64,000 bases of DNA, from positions 2,811,001-2,875,000 of the forward strand of contig NZ_JAAMNH020000001.1 in the NCBI RefSeq assembly GCF_011065935.2. Reading direction: 5' to 3'. Below, piece by piece: positions 47,790 through 57,338 of the stretch. A program made the position numbers and the translations under genes. This stretch comes from Clostridium estertheticum. Lineage in GTDB: Bacteria > Bacillota > Clostridia > Clostridiales > Clostridiaceae. Position 1 is the stretch's first letter. Every line of letters starts with the position of its first letter. A model generated the notes under the pieces. The model was given only the letters and a program-made list of their open reading frames with translations, was not told where the DNA came from and made no database searches.

Positions 47790-47908
47790 AGTGCATAATC
47801 CCTAATTTACGTTAGTTCATAATTTTCTTGTTTTGTGGGGTATGTAATGAAATTAATTTCATAATTGATATTAGGTTTAATTTCAGAAATTAAAGAGAGT
47901 TGCCACTT

Positions 47909-48021
47909 CCTATAACAAAAAACTCCCGTTCGTTTTGTCATAAGAAGACTGACAAAACACATTCTTTCACCAAGCGCGGTCGCGCTAGGGCTCAAGAACG
48001 TCGGGAGTTAGCAACGTTAAA
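47909..48021 (+). repeat. attC 21
   Basis: R'' TATAAC, L'' AACTCCCG, L' CGGGAGTT, R' GTTAAA. Nearly identical to attC 8 and attC 26. Confidence 0.92.
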
Positions 48022-48205
48022 TGATATTGCGAATATGAGCAAGGCGCTGTGGGTCAGTTTTCTAAAGACGCTATAGAAAATTAATCTTAAAAGCATATAA
48101 TATGTATATAAATATAGGATAAAATACATTTTCTCCCGACTTAAAATTATATAATTAAGACTTGATTGAGAACCATGCAATTGAAGTGACTGGAGGAAAT
48201 AATAA

Positions 48206-48457
48206 ATGGCTACTAACAAAAAAGCTGCTGAGTGGGAAGACGCAAAAAAGAAGTGTAAGCTTAATGCTGAAATATTAACGATGGCAAAAGAAATGGGTTT
48301 AAACCCTAGAAGCTTGATCAAAAACATTCCGAATAAAAGTGAGCAATGGAAAGAACCGGTAAGTGTTTGGATTCAAGGTATGTATGAAGAAAGGCAAGCT
48401 AAATCAAATAAAAAAAGAGCGCTAAAAGAACAGAAGATGAAAGAGGAAAAGATATAA
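48206..48457 (+). CDS. Small basic helical protein
   Basis: 83 aa, very Lys/Glu-rich, with a central MAKEMGLNPRSLIKNIPNKSEQWKEPVSVWI segment and a charged tail. No membrane span. It resembles small conserved clostridial proteins of unknown role. GGAGGAAA precedes the ATG. Confidence 0.7.
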   Translation: MATNKKAAEWEDAKKKCKLNAEILTMAKEMGLNPRSLIKNIPNKSEQWKEPVSVWIQGMYEERQAKSNKKRALKEQKMKEEKI

Positions 48458-48597
48458 AAGCGTATTATGAAGCCTTGGATTAGTGCTATTAGCAAGGCGT
48501 TATGGTTATGCTACTTATCAGAGGAGATTATTCTTAATGATGGGCTAGTTAATTTAATAAGTTTTTTAGAAAGCAAGGCTCTGGAGCTCGCAACATC

Positions 48598-48763
48598 ACT
48601 TAACAAAATGTTGCCGTTCGCCTTGGCTGGATAATCCTTTAGTAAAGACAGGCTGTACAGGTAATAGCATGTTACGAAAATCTAAAAACAATGCCAAGGC
48701 ACATTACTTCACCAAGCCCGTTGGGCTAAGGTTCAGGAACGTCGGCGACACGAAACGTTATAT
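48598..48763 (+). repeat. attC 22
   Basis: R'' CTTAAC, L'' GTTGCCG, L' CGGCgAC, R' GTTATAT. Second hairpin AAGCCCGTTGGGCTA. Confidence 0.92.
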
Positions 48764-48933
48764 GTAATTTTATATAAACAGAGCGACAGCTTAAAAGTTC
48801 TAAATTTGGTTATATTGAGACACGATTGTATAAAATTGTTTTAGAATAGTGGAAATATTAAATATTAGAATTTAGATATGTAAAAGAATGAAAGTAAGCA
48901 TTTTTGATTTTAAATATAGGGGGGTACTTAAGA

Positions 48934-49530
48934 ATGAAAAATAGAAAACCTATTGTTATAATAATTACATCCATAAGTATTATAATTGGTATATTTCTAG
49001 GATTTTATTTTATAGAAAGCGGTTGGCCTGATAGAGTTTATAATGGAATAAGGGGTATTGATTGGATCATGATTACTGCGCTAATCCTTATTATTCTATC
49101 TATGATAATTATAATTATTAGTTTCTTACATAATAAAAAGAAAGCATTGGAAATGATTATTAAATTATATGCACATAATTACAAAATGCAATCTAGAAGA
49201 CTTATACTATCACTGATAATTCTTATATTCTCGATAATACTAGTATCTTACTCTCCATCTATATCAAGCATATGTATGTTTTCTTTTGTAGCTGGAGATT
49301 GTTTATTAATTATCTTACCTTTGTATTTCACTAATGGACTTTATGAAAATGGAGTAATGTATTCTGGAAGGTTTTATTCGTGGGAAAATATTATAAGTTA
49401 TAATTATAAACAAGATAATATAATTACATTTGAAATAAAAAATAAGCTTAAAGAGCCTTTAGAAGTTAAGTTTTTTTTCAAGTCAATAAGTTGTAGTGAG
49501 ATTGATGAAATAATCCATAGGAGCATATAA
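48934..49530 (+). CDS. Membrane protein of unknown function
   Basis: 198 aa with four hydrophobic spans (about 7-27, 40-62, 88-108, 113-132) and a C-terminal soluble part with GVMYSGRFYSWENIISY, a bPH/DUF5673-like strand pattern. No assigned function. ATG 48934 follows GGGGGG. Confidence 0.7.
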   Translation: MKNRKPIVIIITSISIIIGIFLGFYFIESGWPDRVYNGIRGIDWIMITALILIILSMIIIIISFLHNKKKALEMIIKLYAHNYKMQSRRLILSLIILIFSIILVSYSPSISSICMFSFVAGDCLLIILPLYFTNGLYENGVMYSGRFYSWENIISYNYKQDNIITFEIKNKLKEPLEVKFFFKSISCSEIDEIIHRSI

Positions 49531-49647
49531 TTTTGGATATAGCGGTGGACATTAATTAAAAGTTTAATGAAGAATATTCTTTTAATACGAAATAAATTTA
49601 AAGGGATCTAGAGTAGACTCAGCTTAAAGTGTAGTAGCTAAAACTAC

Positions 49648-49758
49648 ATATAACAATATGTTCAAGTTCGCTTTGCATGAGAAGATTGCAAAGCACACCT
49701 GTGGATCCAAGTGCGGTCGCACTAAGCTTCGCAGGTGTCTTGAACAAGAAACGTTATG
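49648..49758 (+). repeat. attC 23
   Basis: R'' TATAAC, L'' GTTCAAG, L' CTTGAAC, R' GTTATG. Same type as attC 10 and 11. Confidence 0.93.
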
Positions 49759-49886
49759 TGAAATTTCAGGTCTATGAAAGTTTATGTTTACGCATTTAGT
49801 GATTTTTGTTTTTAGTAATACAAAGGATAATTCAGAATTCCCGTATAGAGTGTAATATAATTTTTTTTATTTGGAGGAGATTTTTA

Positions 49887-50621
49887 ATGAAAAGTTTTTT
49901 TGTTCACAATGAATCTGTAAAAATACATGTGCTGGAAAATGGAATCCCTTCCAGTGGAACTCCATCATTACTTGTAATCGGTGGACTTTGGGAGCCAGCA
50001 GAACGCTCAATTCCAATACCTTCTAATATATCGAGTCATGTTGTAGCTTTGAGTTTTCGTGGTCGTGGCTTAAGTTCAACTCCTGAAACTGGCTACGACC
50101 TTGCCGATCACCTCTCTGATATTGATGCAGTTGTTAAGCATTGCCAGCTTCAAAACTATTGTGTTCTTGGATTCTCACGGGGTGCATCCTACGCACTTGG
50201 ATGGAGTTTGAAGAATCAACAGAACATGTGTGGTCTTATTCTCGTTGACCAACCACCAATACATAGTAGACCAGGTTCGGGATATGCAGATTTCTGGTCC
50301 AAGCTTGTATACTTGGAAGTTCCGATACTTAATTTCATGCGTCAGATAGCACTCGAAGGAATTGAGCGAGAAACCATAGAAAATGATTTTTCTCCTCAAT
50401 TATCTCATTTACATATCCCTGTAACTTTTTTTGTTGGTAGAAATAAGGAAGCTAAGATATCCTCGGATGTCTCAAATGAATCTTTACAATTGTACACACA
50501 AGCGATTCCATCTTGTGAGGTTGTTAAGTTTCTGAAGTCTGGGCATATGATTCCAGATGAAGAACAGCAAAAATACATTGCAGAAATTGATTGCTTTATT
50601 AAGAAAAGAGAATGTAAATGA
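49887..50621 (+). CDS. Alpha/beta hydrolase
   Basis: 244 aa. Nucleophile elbow GFSRGAS with Ser97, FRGRGLSSTP in the oxyanion loop region, likely catalytic His in SGHMIP near the end. Base composition is more GC-rich than the neighbouring cassettes, suggesting a different donor. ATG 49887 follows GGAGGAG. Confidence 0.82.
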   Translation: MKSFFVHNESVKIHVLENGIPSSGTPSLLVIGGLWEPAERSIPIPSNISSHVVALSFRGRGLSSTPETGYDLADHLSDIDAVVKHCQLQNYCVLGFSRGASYALGWSLKNQQNMCGLILVDQPPIHSRPGSGYADFWSKLVYLEVPILNFMRQIALEGIERETIENDFSPQLSHLHIPVTFFVGRNKEAKISSDVSNESLQLYTQAIPSCEVVKFLKSGHMIPDEEQQKYIAEIDCFIKKRECK

Positions 50622-50778
50622 TGATTAATCTAAGTTCGCCTGTGGATGAACTTAAAAATAAGAAAACTAAGAGATAATTCCCTATTGTCACTTATTATTC
50701 TTATTTTGCAAACTACAGGTCAAGAGATTCGAGAAGGGATAAACTTACGCATATAGATAGTAAAAGACCTGAAACTTC

Positions 50779-50955
50779 ACATAACAAAATGTTGCCGTTC
50801 GCCTTGGCTAGAAAGTCCTTTGAAGAAAGAAAGAAAGATAGGTGCTCAAGTATAGTTTTCAAATCAAGAAAATTATAACCCAACGCCAAGGCGCATTCCT
50901 TCACCAAGCGCGTCGCGCTAAGGTTCAGGACCGTGGGCAACAATAAACGTTATAC
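50779..50955 (+). repeat. attC 24
   Basis: R'' CATAAC, L'' GTTGCCG, L' gGGCAAC, spacer AATAAAC, R' GTTATAC. Confidence 0.9.
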
Positions 50956-51079
50956 AGAATTTAGAGCAAGTAGGTAATTGCTCATAAGTTATTTAGAGTG
51001 GTCTGATTGAGACGTAGTTATATTTTATAACGAAATAAAGTTTGTAAACTGAATTTGCTATTAAATTAGGAGGGAAATA

Positions 51080-51496
51080 ATGAATATAGAAAAATCATGT
51101 GGAGCTGTAATATATAGAAAACTAGGTGAAGGGTTCGAATTTTTAGCGGTAAAAAGCAAAGCAAATGGACATTGGAGCTTTCCAAAAGGGCACATGGAAA
51201 AGGATGAAAGTGAAAAAGAAACCGCAAGAAGAGAAGTTCTTGAAGAAACGGGATTAAGTATTATCTTACTTGATGAATTTAGAACAAAAATAGAATATCA
51301 ATTGACTGAAAGCGCACTAAAAGAAGTAATTTTTTTCATAGGAATAACATCAGAGCAGTCTGTAAATATTCAGCAGGAAGAAATTGAAGAATTTAGATGG
51401 CTAAATTATAAGGAAATGCTTGATTTATTAACATTTGAAAATAGCAAAAAAATCTTAATAGAAGTTAAAGATTTTCTCAATAATTTAGCTAGTTAA
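51080..51496 (+). CDS. Nudix hydrolase (Ap4A-hydrolase-like)
   Basis: 138 aa. Nudix box at about 37-59 (GHMEKDE then RREVLEETG), with the CGAVIYR start and FPKGH segment of bis(5'-nucleosyl)-tetraphosphatase-like enzymes. Likely cleans dinucleoside polyphosphates. AGGAGGG precedes the ATG. First gene of an oversized composite cassette. Confidence 0.88.
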   Translation: MNIEKSCGAVIYRKLGEGFEFLAVKSKANGHWSFPKGHMEKDESEKETARREVLEETGLSIILLDEFRTKIEYQLTESALKEVIFFIGITSEQSVNIQQEEIEEFRWLNYKEMLDLLTFENSKKILIEVKDFLNNLAS

Positions 51497-51586
51497 TTCG
51501 GTTTCTTTTTATAGAACTAAACCGCTAAAAACGGTGGCAGACGAGTGCTAATTCCATAAATTTAATTTTTACTCAAATAAAATATA

Positions 51587-51624
51587 AAGAAGTATCTTAA
51601 TTAACTAAGATACTTCTTTATTAT
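51587..51624. terminator. Terminator before the recombinase gene
   Basis: Perfect dyad AAAGAAGTATCTTA / TAAGATACTTCTTT. Terminators are otherwise rare inside the array, which marks this segment as an insertion. Confidence 0.8.
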
Positions 51625-51684
51625 AATACACACTTCCTCTAAACTTTTATTGTAGAAATAAAAAATAAGGGAGTGTTATTATTT

Positions 51685-52380
51685 ATGTCAGAATTAAGAC
51701 GAAAAATGAAAATGGATATGGAACTAAAGGGTTATAGCCCAAGGACCATAAAAAACTATACCCGTACCGTTAGTAACTTTGCTAAGTTTTACAACAAATC
51801 ACCAGAGCTTTTAAAAGAAAAAGAAATACGTGAATATTTACATTATTGTATCATGGAAAGGAAGTTAAGTGAAGGTACCGTTAATTATATTAATGCGGGT
51901 CTAAAGTTTTTTTATACTAAAACGCTTAATAGATATTGGAACATGGACAAAATTGTAAGGATTAAAGAACCAAGAAGATTACCCTCGGTTTTATCTCCAG
52001 AAGAAGTTAAATCTATTTTTGATGTTACTGAAAACCTTAAGCATAAGGCAATTCTCATGACGGTTTATTCCGCAGGATTAAGGGTTAGCGAAGTTTGCAA
52101 TCTTAAAATAACAGATATTGACAGTAAAAATATGCAGATATTAATAAGAGAGGGCAAAGGCAAAAAAGACAGATATTCATTATTATCAAATGCAAATCTT
52201 GAAATTCTCAGAGAATATTGGAGAAGATACCATCCTAAAGAATATTTGTTCTCTGGAAAAGGTCGTACAGATGCGATAACTCCACGTAGTGTACAAAAAA
52301 TGTTAGAAAAATCTATAAAAAAAACTGCAATCACTAAAAACGCAACGGTCCATATGGCTACAATTGGGCAATTGAATTAA
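51685..52380 (+). pseudogene. Tyrosine recombinase, C-terminus lost
   Basis: The SAM-like N-terminal domain and most of the catalytic domain are present: Arg I in SAGLRVSEV and the beta-hairpin Lys in GKGKKDR. The frame then reaches ATVHM at about 52350, exactly where the HxLRHSxATHLL motif should start, and runs into acetyltransferase DNA in another frame. The second Arg, His/Trp and nucleophilic Tyr are missing, so it is inactive. It lacks the extra segment typical of IntI between the Lys and the HxxR motif. It looks more like the XerC/D-like recombinases that accompany IS91-type elements, so I do not call it an integron integrase. Confidence 0.8.
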
Positions 52381-52712
52381 AAGAGATTGGTGAGATAATT
52401 GGTCAAATTTCTCTAATGAGTTTGAACGATAAATACTACTCATGTGATGTTGCATACAACATAGGTAAGTCATTCTGGGGAAAATGGATTACGGTGGAAG
52501 CTTTAAAAGTTGTTATCCTCTATATGATTAAAGAGATTGGTATAAACAGAATAGACGCTAAACATAATACTCTAAATCTAGCGTGAGGTAGGGTGATGCA
52601 AAAGGCTGGAATGGGGCTTGATGGCATTATGAGGCAAGTAAAAATCAACAAGAATGGATACTTTTATGACTTGGCATTGTACTCTATACTGAAATCTGAT
52701 TTAAACGCATAG
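52354..52712 (+). pseudogene. GNAT acetyltransferase remnant
   Basis: Another frame from about 52354 reads YNWAIELKEIGEIIGQISLM, then DVAYNIGKSFWGKW and VEALK, and stops at TGA 52584. The same frame continues GRVMQKAGMGLDGIMRQ to TAG 52712. This is the middle and end of a RimJ/RimL-type enzyme (compare 55556) with one nonsense codon; its N-terminal ~70 residues were replaced by the recombinase. Confidence 0.75.
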
Positions 52713-52859
52713 TATGATACAGTTAAATAGTATGGTATTTCTGTAATGTCTATTACAGAAACAGTCATCACCAAATCAGATTATTCTTCTATCGAAAGCT
52801 ATAGGGACGAGATTAGGGGGATAAACCTTACGCATATAGATATTAAAAGACCTAAAACA

Positions 52860-53034
52860 TAGATAACAAAATGTTGACGTCCGCCTTGGCTGGTGAACAC
52901 TTTTATATAGAAATGTATAAAATTGTGGTTTATAATCAATACATAGGTAAGTGGTGAAAAATCGCCAAGGAACATTCCTTCACCAAGCCCGTCGGGCTAA
53001 GGTCCAGAAACGTCGGCAACAAGTAACGTTATCT
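52860..53034 (+). repeat. attC 25, mixed L boxes
   Basis: R'' GATAAC, L'' GTTGaCG against L' CGGCAAC (one mismatch), R' GTTATCT. The left half resembles attC 5 and the right half the main type, as if recombined. Confidence 0.88.
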
Positions 53035-53136
53035 GAAAGGATATGTTCGTGAGAGTTTAGTTCCGTTACTAAAAAAGTGATAGTGTGCATTTGTAAAATT
53101 ACATGAAGTAACTCAAAGTACGAGGGGGATATTAAT

Positions 53137-53763
53137 ATGAAATATTGTTATAAACAGGGTGTGCCAACACTAGAAGAAGCAATGGTAATTTTAAAAGAGG
53201 CTGAAAGGTTAAATCCAGGTGGTTGGGTCAAGCACTCAATGTATGTAGCTGAAGGAGCAAAATTAATCGCAGAACAAACAGATAATTTAGATCCAGAATT
53301 AGCATATATTTTAGGACTATTGCATGACATAGGAAGAAGAGAGGGCATATATGGTATGAGGCATGGTGTAGATGGATACAATTATGCAATTAGAAATGGA
53401 TACGATTTAGTAGCAAGAACTTGTTTAAGTCATATAGGATTTAAATACAACAATGAGGTTGTTATTGTAGGAAAATGGGACGGTACAGATGAGGAACATA
53501 GTTTTGTAACGGAATACTTGTTAGGCACAGATGATACAGACTATGATAAATTAATAAAATTATGTGACTATTTATCGTTACCAAGTGGATTTGTTTTAAT
53601 TGAGAAAAGACTTGTAGACATAGCATTAAGAGGTGGAATTAATGAATATACAATACCAAGATGGAAATCAACCTTTGAAAATAAACAATATTTCGAAGAA
53701 AAGATTGGAAAGTCAATTTACAGTTTGTTACCTAATGTAAGAGAAAATACATTTAACATATAG
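53137..53763 (+). CDS. HD-domain phosphohydrolase (paralogue 3)
   Basis: 208 aa, related along its length to the genes at 30670 and 31639 (GVPTLEEA start, LLHDIGRR, LSHIGF, LCDYLS). Catalytic HD residues retained. GAGGGGG precedes the ATG. Confidence 0.85.
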   Translation: MKYCYKQGVPTLEEAMVILKEAERLNPGGWVKHSMYVAEGAKLIAEQTDNLDPELAYILGLLHDIGRREGIYGMRHGVDGYNYAIRNGYDLVARTCLSHIGFKYNNEVVIVGKWDGTDEEHSFVTEYLLGTDDTDYDKLIKLCDYLSLPSGFVLIEKRLVDIALRGGINEYTIPRWKSTFENKQYFEEKIGKSIYSLLPNVRENTFNI

Positions 53764-53845
53764 TTTGTATTTTTTGTATGCTATTCAATAAGAAGTTGAT
53801 GGGCATGGGATATCGATTTAAATAAGCGGAGAACATATCCCATCA

Positions 53846-53956
53846 AATAACAAAAAACTCCCGTTCGTTTTGGTATGAAAAGATTACCAAAACACATTCT
53901 TTCGCCAAGCGCAGTCGCGCTAGGGCTCAAGAACGTCGAGAGTTAGCAACGTTATA
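53846..53956 (+). repeat. attC 26
   Basis: R'' AATAAC, L'' AACTCCCG, L' CGaGAGTT, R' GTTATAC. Close to attC 8 and 21. Confidence 0.91.
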
Positions 53957-54196
53957 CGGAATTTAGAACAAAAAAGTAATACTCATAAGTTAATGACGTT
54001 GACCTGATTGAGACATAGTTGTAATTAAGTGTGATATAAATAATATTTATATCATTTGTAGCCACAGCAAAGCAATTGCGGACAGGAAAAGTTATTAAAA
54101 TGTTGTTATGATATTATCACAAGGAGAAGCAATAGATTATATCGAGTATAATTTATTGTAGGACATTACTTGTTTATAAAGGGGTGGAAGAATTGT

Positions 54197-55114
54197 ATGG
54201 GTAATTATTATAATATTAGAGGAAAAAACCTCTACACTGAAATTTCAGGAGAGGATTCAGCTCCAGTACTGTTATTTATTCATGGTGGTCCAGGTGGAGT
54301 TGGAGTTGCAGATTTTATCAAATATCAAGGTAGTAGATTATCAAAAAACTTTAAAGTTATAGCTCCAGACCAAAGGGGTGTATGGAGATCTGAAGCGATT
54401 TTAAATGAAGAAGATATCTCAATAGAAGATATTATTGAGGACTTTGAAGAATTAAGAAAAAAATTACATATAAAAAGATGGTCACTACTTAGTCATTCAT
54501 TTGGTGGATATGTTGCTGTTCTTTATGCTAATTTATATCCTGATTCTATTGAATATATGATTTATGAAAGTCCGTCTTTTGATTTTGCACTTTCAGAGCG
54601 TTCTTTGCTAAATGCAGCAGCCAAGGAATTAATTAAGCTAGGGAATTCAGTATTGGCAGAAGATTATTTTAAAGCTTTAAGAGAAATTAAGGATTACAAA
54701 GAGATTAATATACTACTTATGAATGCGTCAAATGAGCTTGGAACCAACTGTAATAATTATATGTGGTTTGGAGAGGATAAGCAAATTATTAATAGGATAG
54801 CTATAACTTCTAATGATGCCAAGAATTTATGGAATAACTCTACCAATACAAGAATCAAATTGTTGCATGATTGGCGGGTGTATAATGATGTATTTACTGA
54901 ATTATCAAATGTAAATAAACCTTCTTTGTTAATTAGAGGTAAATATGATCCGATAACTTGTGATGTACAAACAGCAGAATTTTTGAATCTTGTGTCAGAC
55001 AAAGAAGTGATTGTATTTGATTTTTCCAGTCATTGGGTTAGGGTTGAGGAGCCTGATAAATACTGTGAAGTTATCACAAGTTATATACATAAGAAAATGA
55101 GACAAGCGTTTTAG
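54197..55114 (+). CDS. Alpha/beta hydrolase (proline-iminopeptidase-like)
   Basis: 305 aa. HGGPGG at 29-34 is the oxyanion-hole motif of the prolyl iminopeptidase group; DQRGVWRS follows, nucleophile elbow SHSFGGY, late Asp in GKYDPI and His in SSHWV. Substrate could be a peptide or ester. ATG 54197 follows GGGGTGG. Confidence 0.82.
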   Translation: MGNYYNIRGKNLYTEISGEDSAPVLLFIHGGPGGVGVADFIKYQGSRLSKNFKVIAPDQRGVWRSEAILNEEDISIEDIIEDFEELRKKLHIKRWSLLSHSFGGYVAVLYANLYPDSIEYMIYESPSFDFALSERSLLNAAAKELIKLGNSVLAEDYFKALREIKDYKEINILLMNASNELGTNCNNYMWFGEDKQIINRIAITSNDAKNLWNNSTNTRIKLLHDWRVYNDVFTELSNVNKPSLLIRGKYDPITCDVQTAEFLNLVSDKEVIVFDFSSHWVRVEEPDKYCEVITSYIHKKMRQAF

Positions 55115-55309
55115 GATGTAAAATAACGTTGATACTTGCCTATAGGAAAAAAGCAGCTATATAGCTTTTTTAAAGCTATGTGTTGGTATTATATCCTAAT
55201 GTACAGAATTTTTAAAGAAAATTGATAACAAACAATATTTTTCTTTTAGTACGTAATAAATCTAAGGATAGCTGGAGTAGGTCTTGCTCAAATTGTAGTG
55301 GCTAAACTC

Positions 55310-55436
55310 CGTATAACAAAATGTTGCCGTCCGCCTTGGCTGGTGGGCTATTTTTATATAGTAATGTGTAAATTTATGACTTATAATCTATATATAGGTT
55401 AGTAGTCAGCCCATCGGCAACACGAAACGTTATACG
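55310..55436 (+). repeat. attC 27, second inner arm deleted
   Basis: R'' TATAAC, L'' GTTGCCG, AT-rich first loop with CTATATATAG, then directly L' CGGCAAC and R' GTTATAC. The GCCAAGG strand and the second hairpin are missing, yet R and L boxes are perfect. Confidence 0.9.
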
Positions 55437-55555
55437 GAATTTCAGAGTAAACGAGTACTTGCTTAGAAGTTTTTAGATATAGGCTTATTGTGTTGTAAGT
55501 GTTAAAAATAGTATTACAAATATCTGTTATTTATATAAAAAGGAGTAAATAGAAG

Positions 55556-56113
55556 ATGTTAAATCATAAAGGAACAGTAACTCTAGAAACAGCACGTCTA
55601 ATATTACGTAAATTTGTCTTTGAAGATGCAGAAAATATGTTTGCTAACTGGTCAAATGATGCGGAAGTCGCAAAATACATGAGATGGAATGAACATAATG
55701 ATATTAATGAAACAAAAAAGAATTTAAGAAATCGAATTGAAAAATACCAGGAACCAAGTACCTACTACTGGGCAATTATTATGAAAACAACAAACAATCC
55801 AATAGGAAATATTGCATTAATTACTTCTAGCGAATACGATATGTGTGCAGATGTTGCATATTGTATTGGACGAGGTTATTGGGGGCAAGGAATTGCTACT
55901 GAAGCATTAAAAAGAGTCCTTGAATTTGGATTGGCCGTGGTGAACTTTAATAGAATAGAAGCATATCATTCAGTCAATAACATTGCTTCTGGTAGAGCGA
56001 TGCAGAAGGCTGGAATGAAATATGAAGGAAGAATGCGCCAAAAATATAGAAGTCATGTAGGGTTTGAAGATAGTGATTTATATGCAATTCTAAAAGAAGA
56101 TTTATCACGATAA
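55556..56113 (+). CDS. GNAT acetyltransferase, RimJ/RimL type
   Basis: 185 aa. Typical start ETARLILRKFVFEDAE, acetyl-CoA loop RGYWGQGIATEAL, then NRIEAYHSVNN and SGRAMQKAGMKYEG. It is the intact relative of the broken copy at 52354. AAAAGGAG precedes the ATG. Confidence 0.9.
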   Translation: MLNHKGTVTLETARLILRKFVFEDAENMFANWSNDAEVAKYMRWNEHNDINETKKNLRNRIEKYQEPSTYYWAIIMKTTNNPIGNIALITSSEYDMCADVAYCIGRGYWGQGIATEALKRVLEFGLAVVNFNRIEAYHSVNNIASGRAMQKAGMKYEGRMRQKYRSHVGFEDSDLYAILKEDLSR

Positions 56114-56175
56114 ATCATTATAGGCATTATTAAAGGATGGAATTTGCTTTGCTCAAAGTGTAGTAGCTAAAACTC

Positions 56176-56298
56176 CGTATAATAACATATGGGAATTCGT
56201 GCTGGAGCGTGTCAAGCTCTTGGGTAAACCGGCACACATTTAAGGACTAAGCCAAGTCTGACTAAGTCTTTAAAACTTCTCCCATGCAAAACGTTATA
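56176..56298 (+). repeat. attC 28, divergent
   Basis: R'' region reads GTATAATAAC, with extra bases relative to GTATAAC. L'' ATGGGA, L' TCCCAT, R' GTTATAC. Inner arms differ from the main type (CTTAAGGAC-like rather than CCTTGGC). Confidence 0.82.
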
Positions 56299-56415
56299 CA
56301 TAATTTTGAGTAAAAAAGCAATAACTCACAAGTAAATGAAAATGATTTTATTAATATGCAGTTGTAGATTATAGAGAATGTTTTATGGAGTAAGTAAATT
56401 TATGGAGGGATTTGT

Positions 56416-57114
56416 ATGGATGAAAAGAAAATTGCTGGCATAAAGGTAACTGAATACATTAAAAATAATATGTTATTGGGATTAGGAACCGGTTCTACAG
56501 TTTATTATATGATTGAAAAATTACGGGAACTTGTCAATCAAGGATTAAATATTAAAGCAGTTGCGACTTCTCAAAGCACAGCAAATCTTGCCAATGAATT
56601 TAAAATACCATTGGTATCTATAGATGAAGTTGAAAGAATAGATTTAGCCATAGATGGTGCTGATGAAATTGATGGTCAGTTTAATGCAATTAAAGGTGGA
56701 GGTGGAGCTTTATTTAGAGAGAAAATGGTTGCTAACATTGCTGACAAGGTTATTTGGATTATGGATTCAAGTAAAGTAGTTGATTCCATAGGAACTTTTC
56801 CACTTCCTGTAGAAATACTTCCATATGGCTATAGGCATATATTAAAGAAACTCAAATTACTTTCATTAAATCCTGTTTTGAGAATGAAAGATGAAATTCC
56901 ATTCGTAACAGATAACCATAATTATATTGTAGACTTACATATTGAAAAAGCTTTTGATATTAAATATGTATCTGAAAACTTGAAATGTGTAACAGGAGTG
57001 TTAGAAATAGGAATGTTTCTAAATACTTGTGATAGAATTATTGTTGGAACAAGTAATGGCGTAAAAGTAGTTGAAAATACTAACAAAATCAGTATTTTAA
57101 ATCATAAAAATTAA
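56416..57114 (+). CDS. rpiA: Ribose-5-phosphate isomerase A
   Basis: 232 aa, full length. Signature segments are present: GLGTGSTVYYMI, AIDGADEID with the catalytic-site Asp residues, and GGGGALFREK. It interconverts ribose-5-phosphate and ribulose-5-phosphate in the pentose phosphate pathway. A housekeeping enzyme as a mobile cassette is uncommon; it is either a spare copy or specialised for a related sugar phosphate. TGGAGGG precedes the ATG. Confidence 0.93.
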   Translation: MDEKKIAGIKVTEYIKNNMLLGLGTGSTVYYMIEKLRELVNQGLNIKAVATSQSTANLANEFKIPLVSIDEVERIDLAIDGADEIDGQFNAIKGGGGALFREKMVANIADKVIWIMDSSKVVDSIGTFPLPVEILPYGYRHILKKLKLLSLNPVLRMKDEIPFVTDNHNYIVDLHIEKAFDIKYVSENLKCVTGVLEIGMFLNTCDRIIVGTSNGVKVVENTNKISILNHKN

Positions 57115-57210
57115 ATTAAGTACTATTTTTTATCTATGAATATTATGATTTTGTTTCTTGCTATTAACATAATTGAGTAGATTTGCTCAAAGTACAGTGT
57201 CTAAAACTCC

Positions 57211-57338
57211 GTATAACAAAATATTGCCGTCCGCCAATTTATATATAGGCTAGTTGCTTTCCCATAGCCAAGGCACATTCCCCAGCCCAAGTGCGGTGGC
57301 ACTAGGGCTGGGGAACGTCGGCAACAAGTAACGTTAGT
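57211..57338 (+). repeat. attC 29, with intron in its R' box
   Basis: R'' TATAAC, L'' aTTGCCG, shortened first loop, second hairpin with AAGTGCGGTGGCACT, L' CGGCAAC, then GTTA. The group II intron begins right after GTTA, and the missing TACGG continues at 59237. Confidence 0.9.

Noticed and set aside
51685..52380. Recombinase as the array's integron integrase IntI
   Set aside because: It lacks the IntI-specific extra segment and the HxxR, His/Trp and Tyr catalytic residues, sits inside the array with its own terminator, and is not next to an attI.
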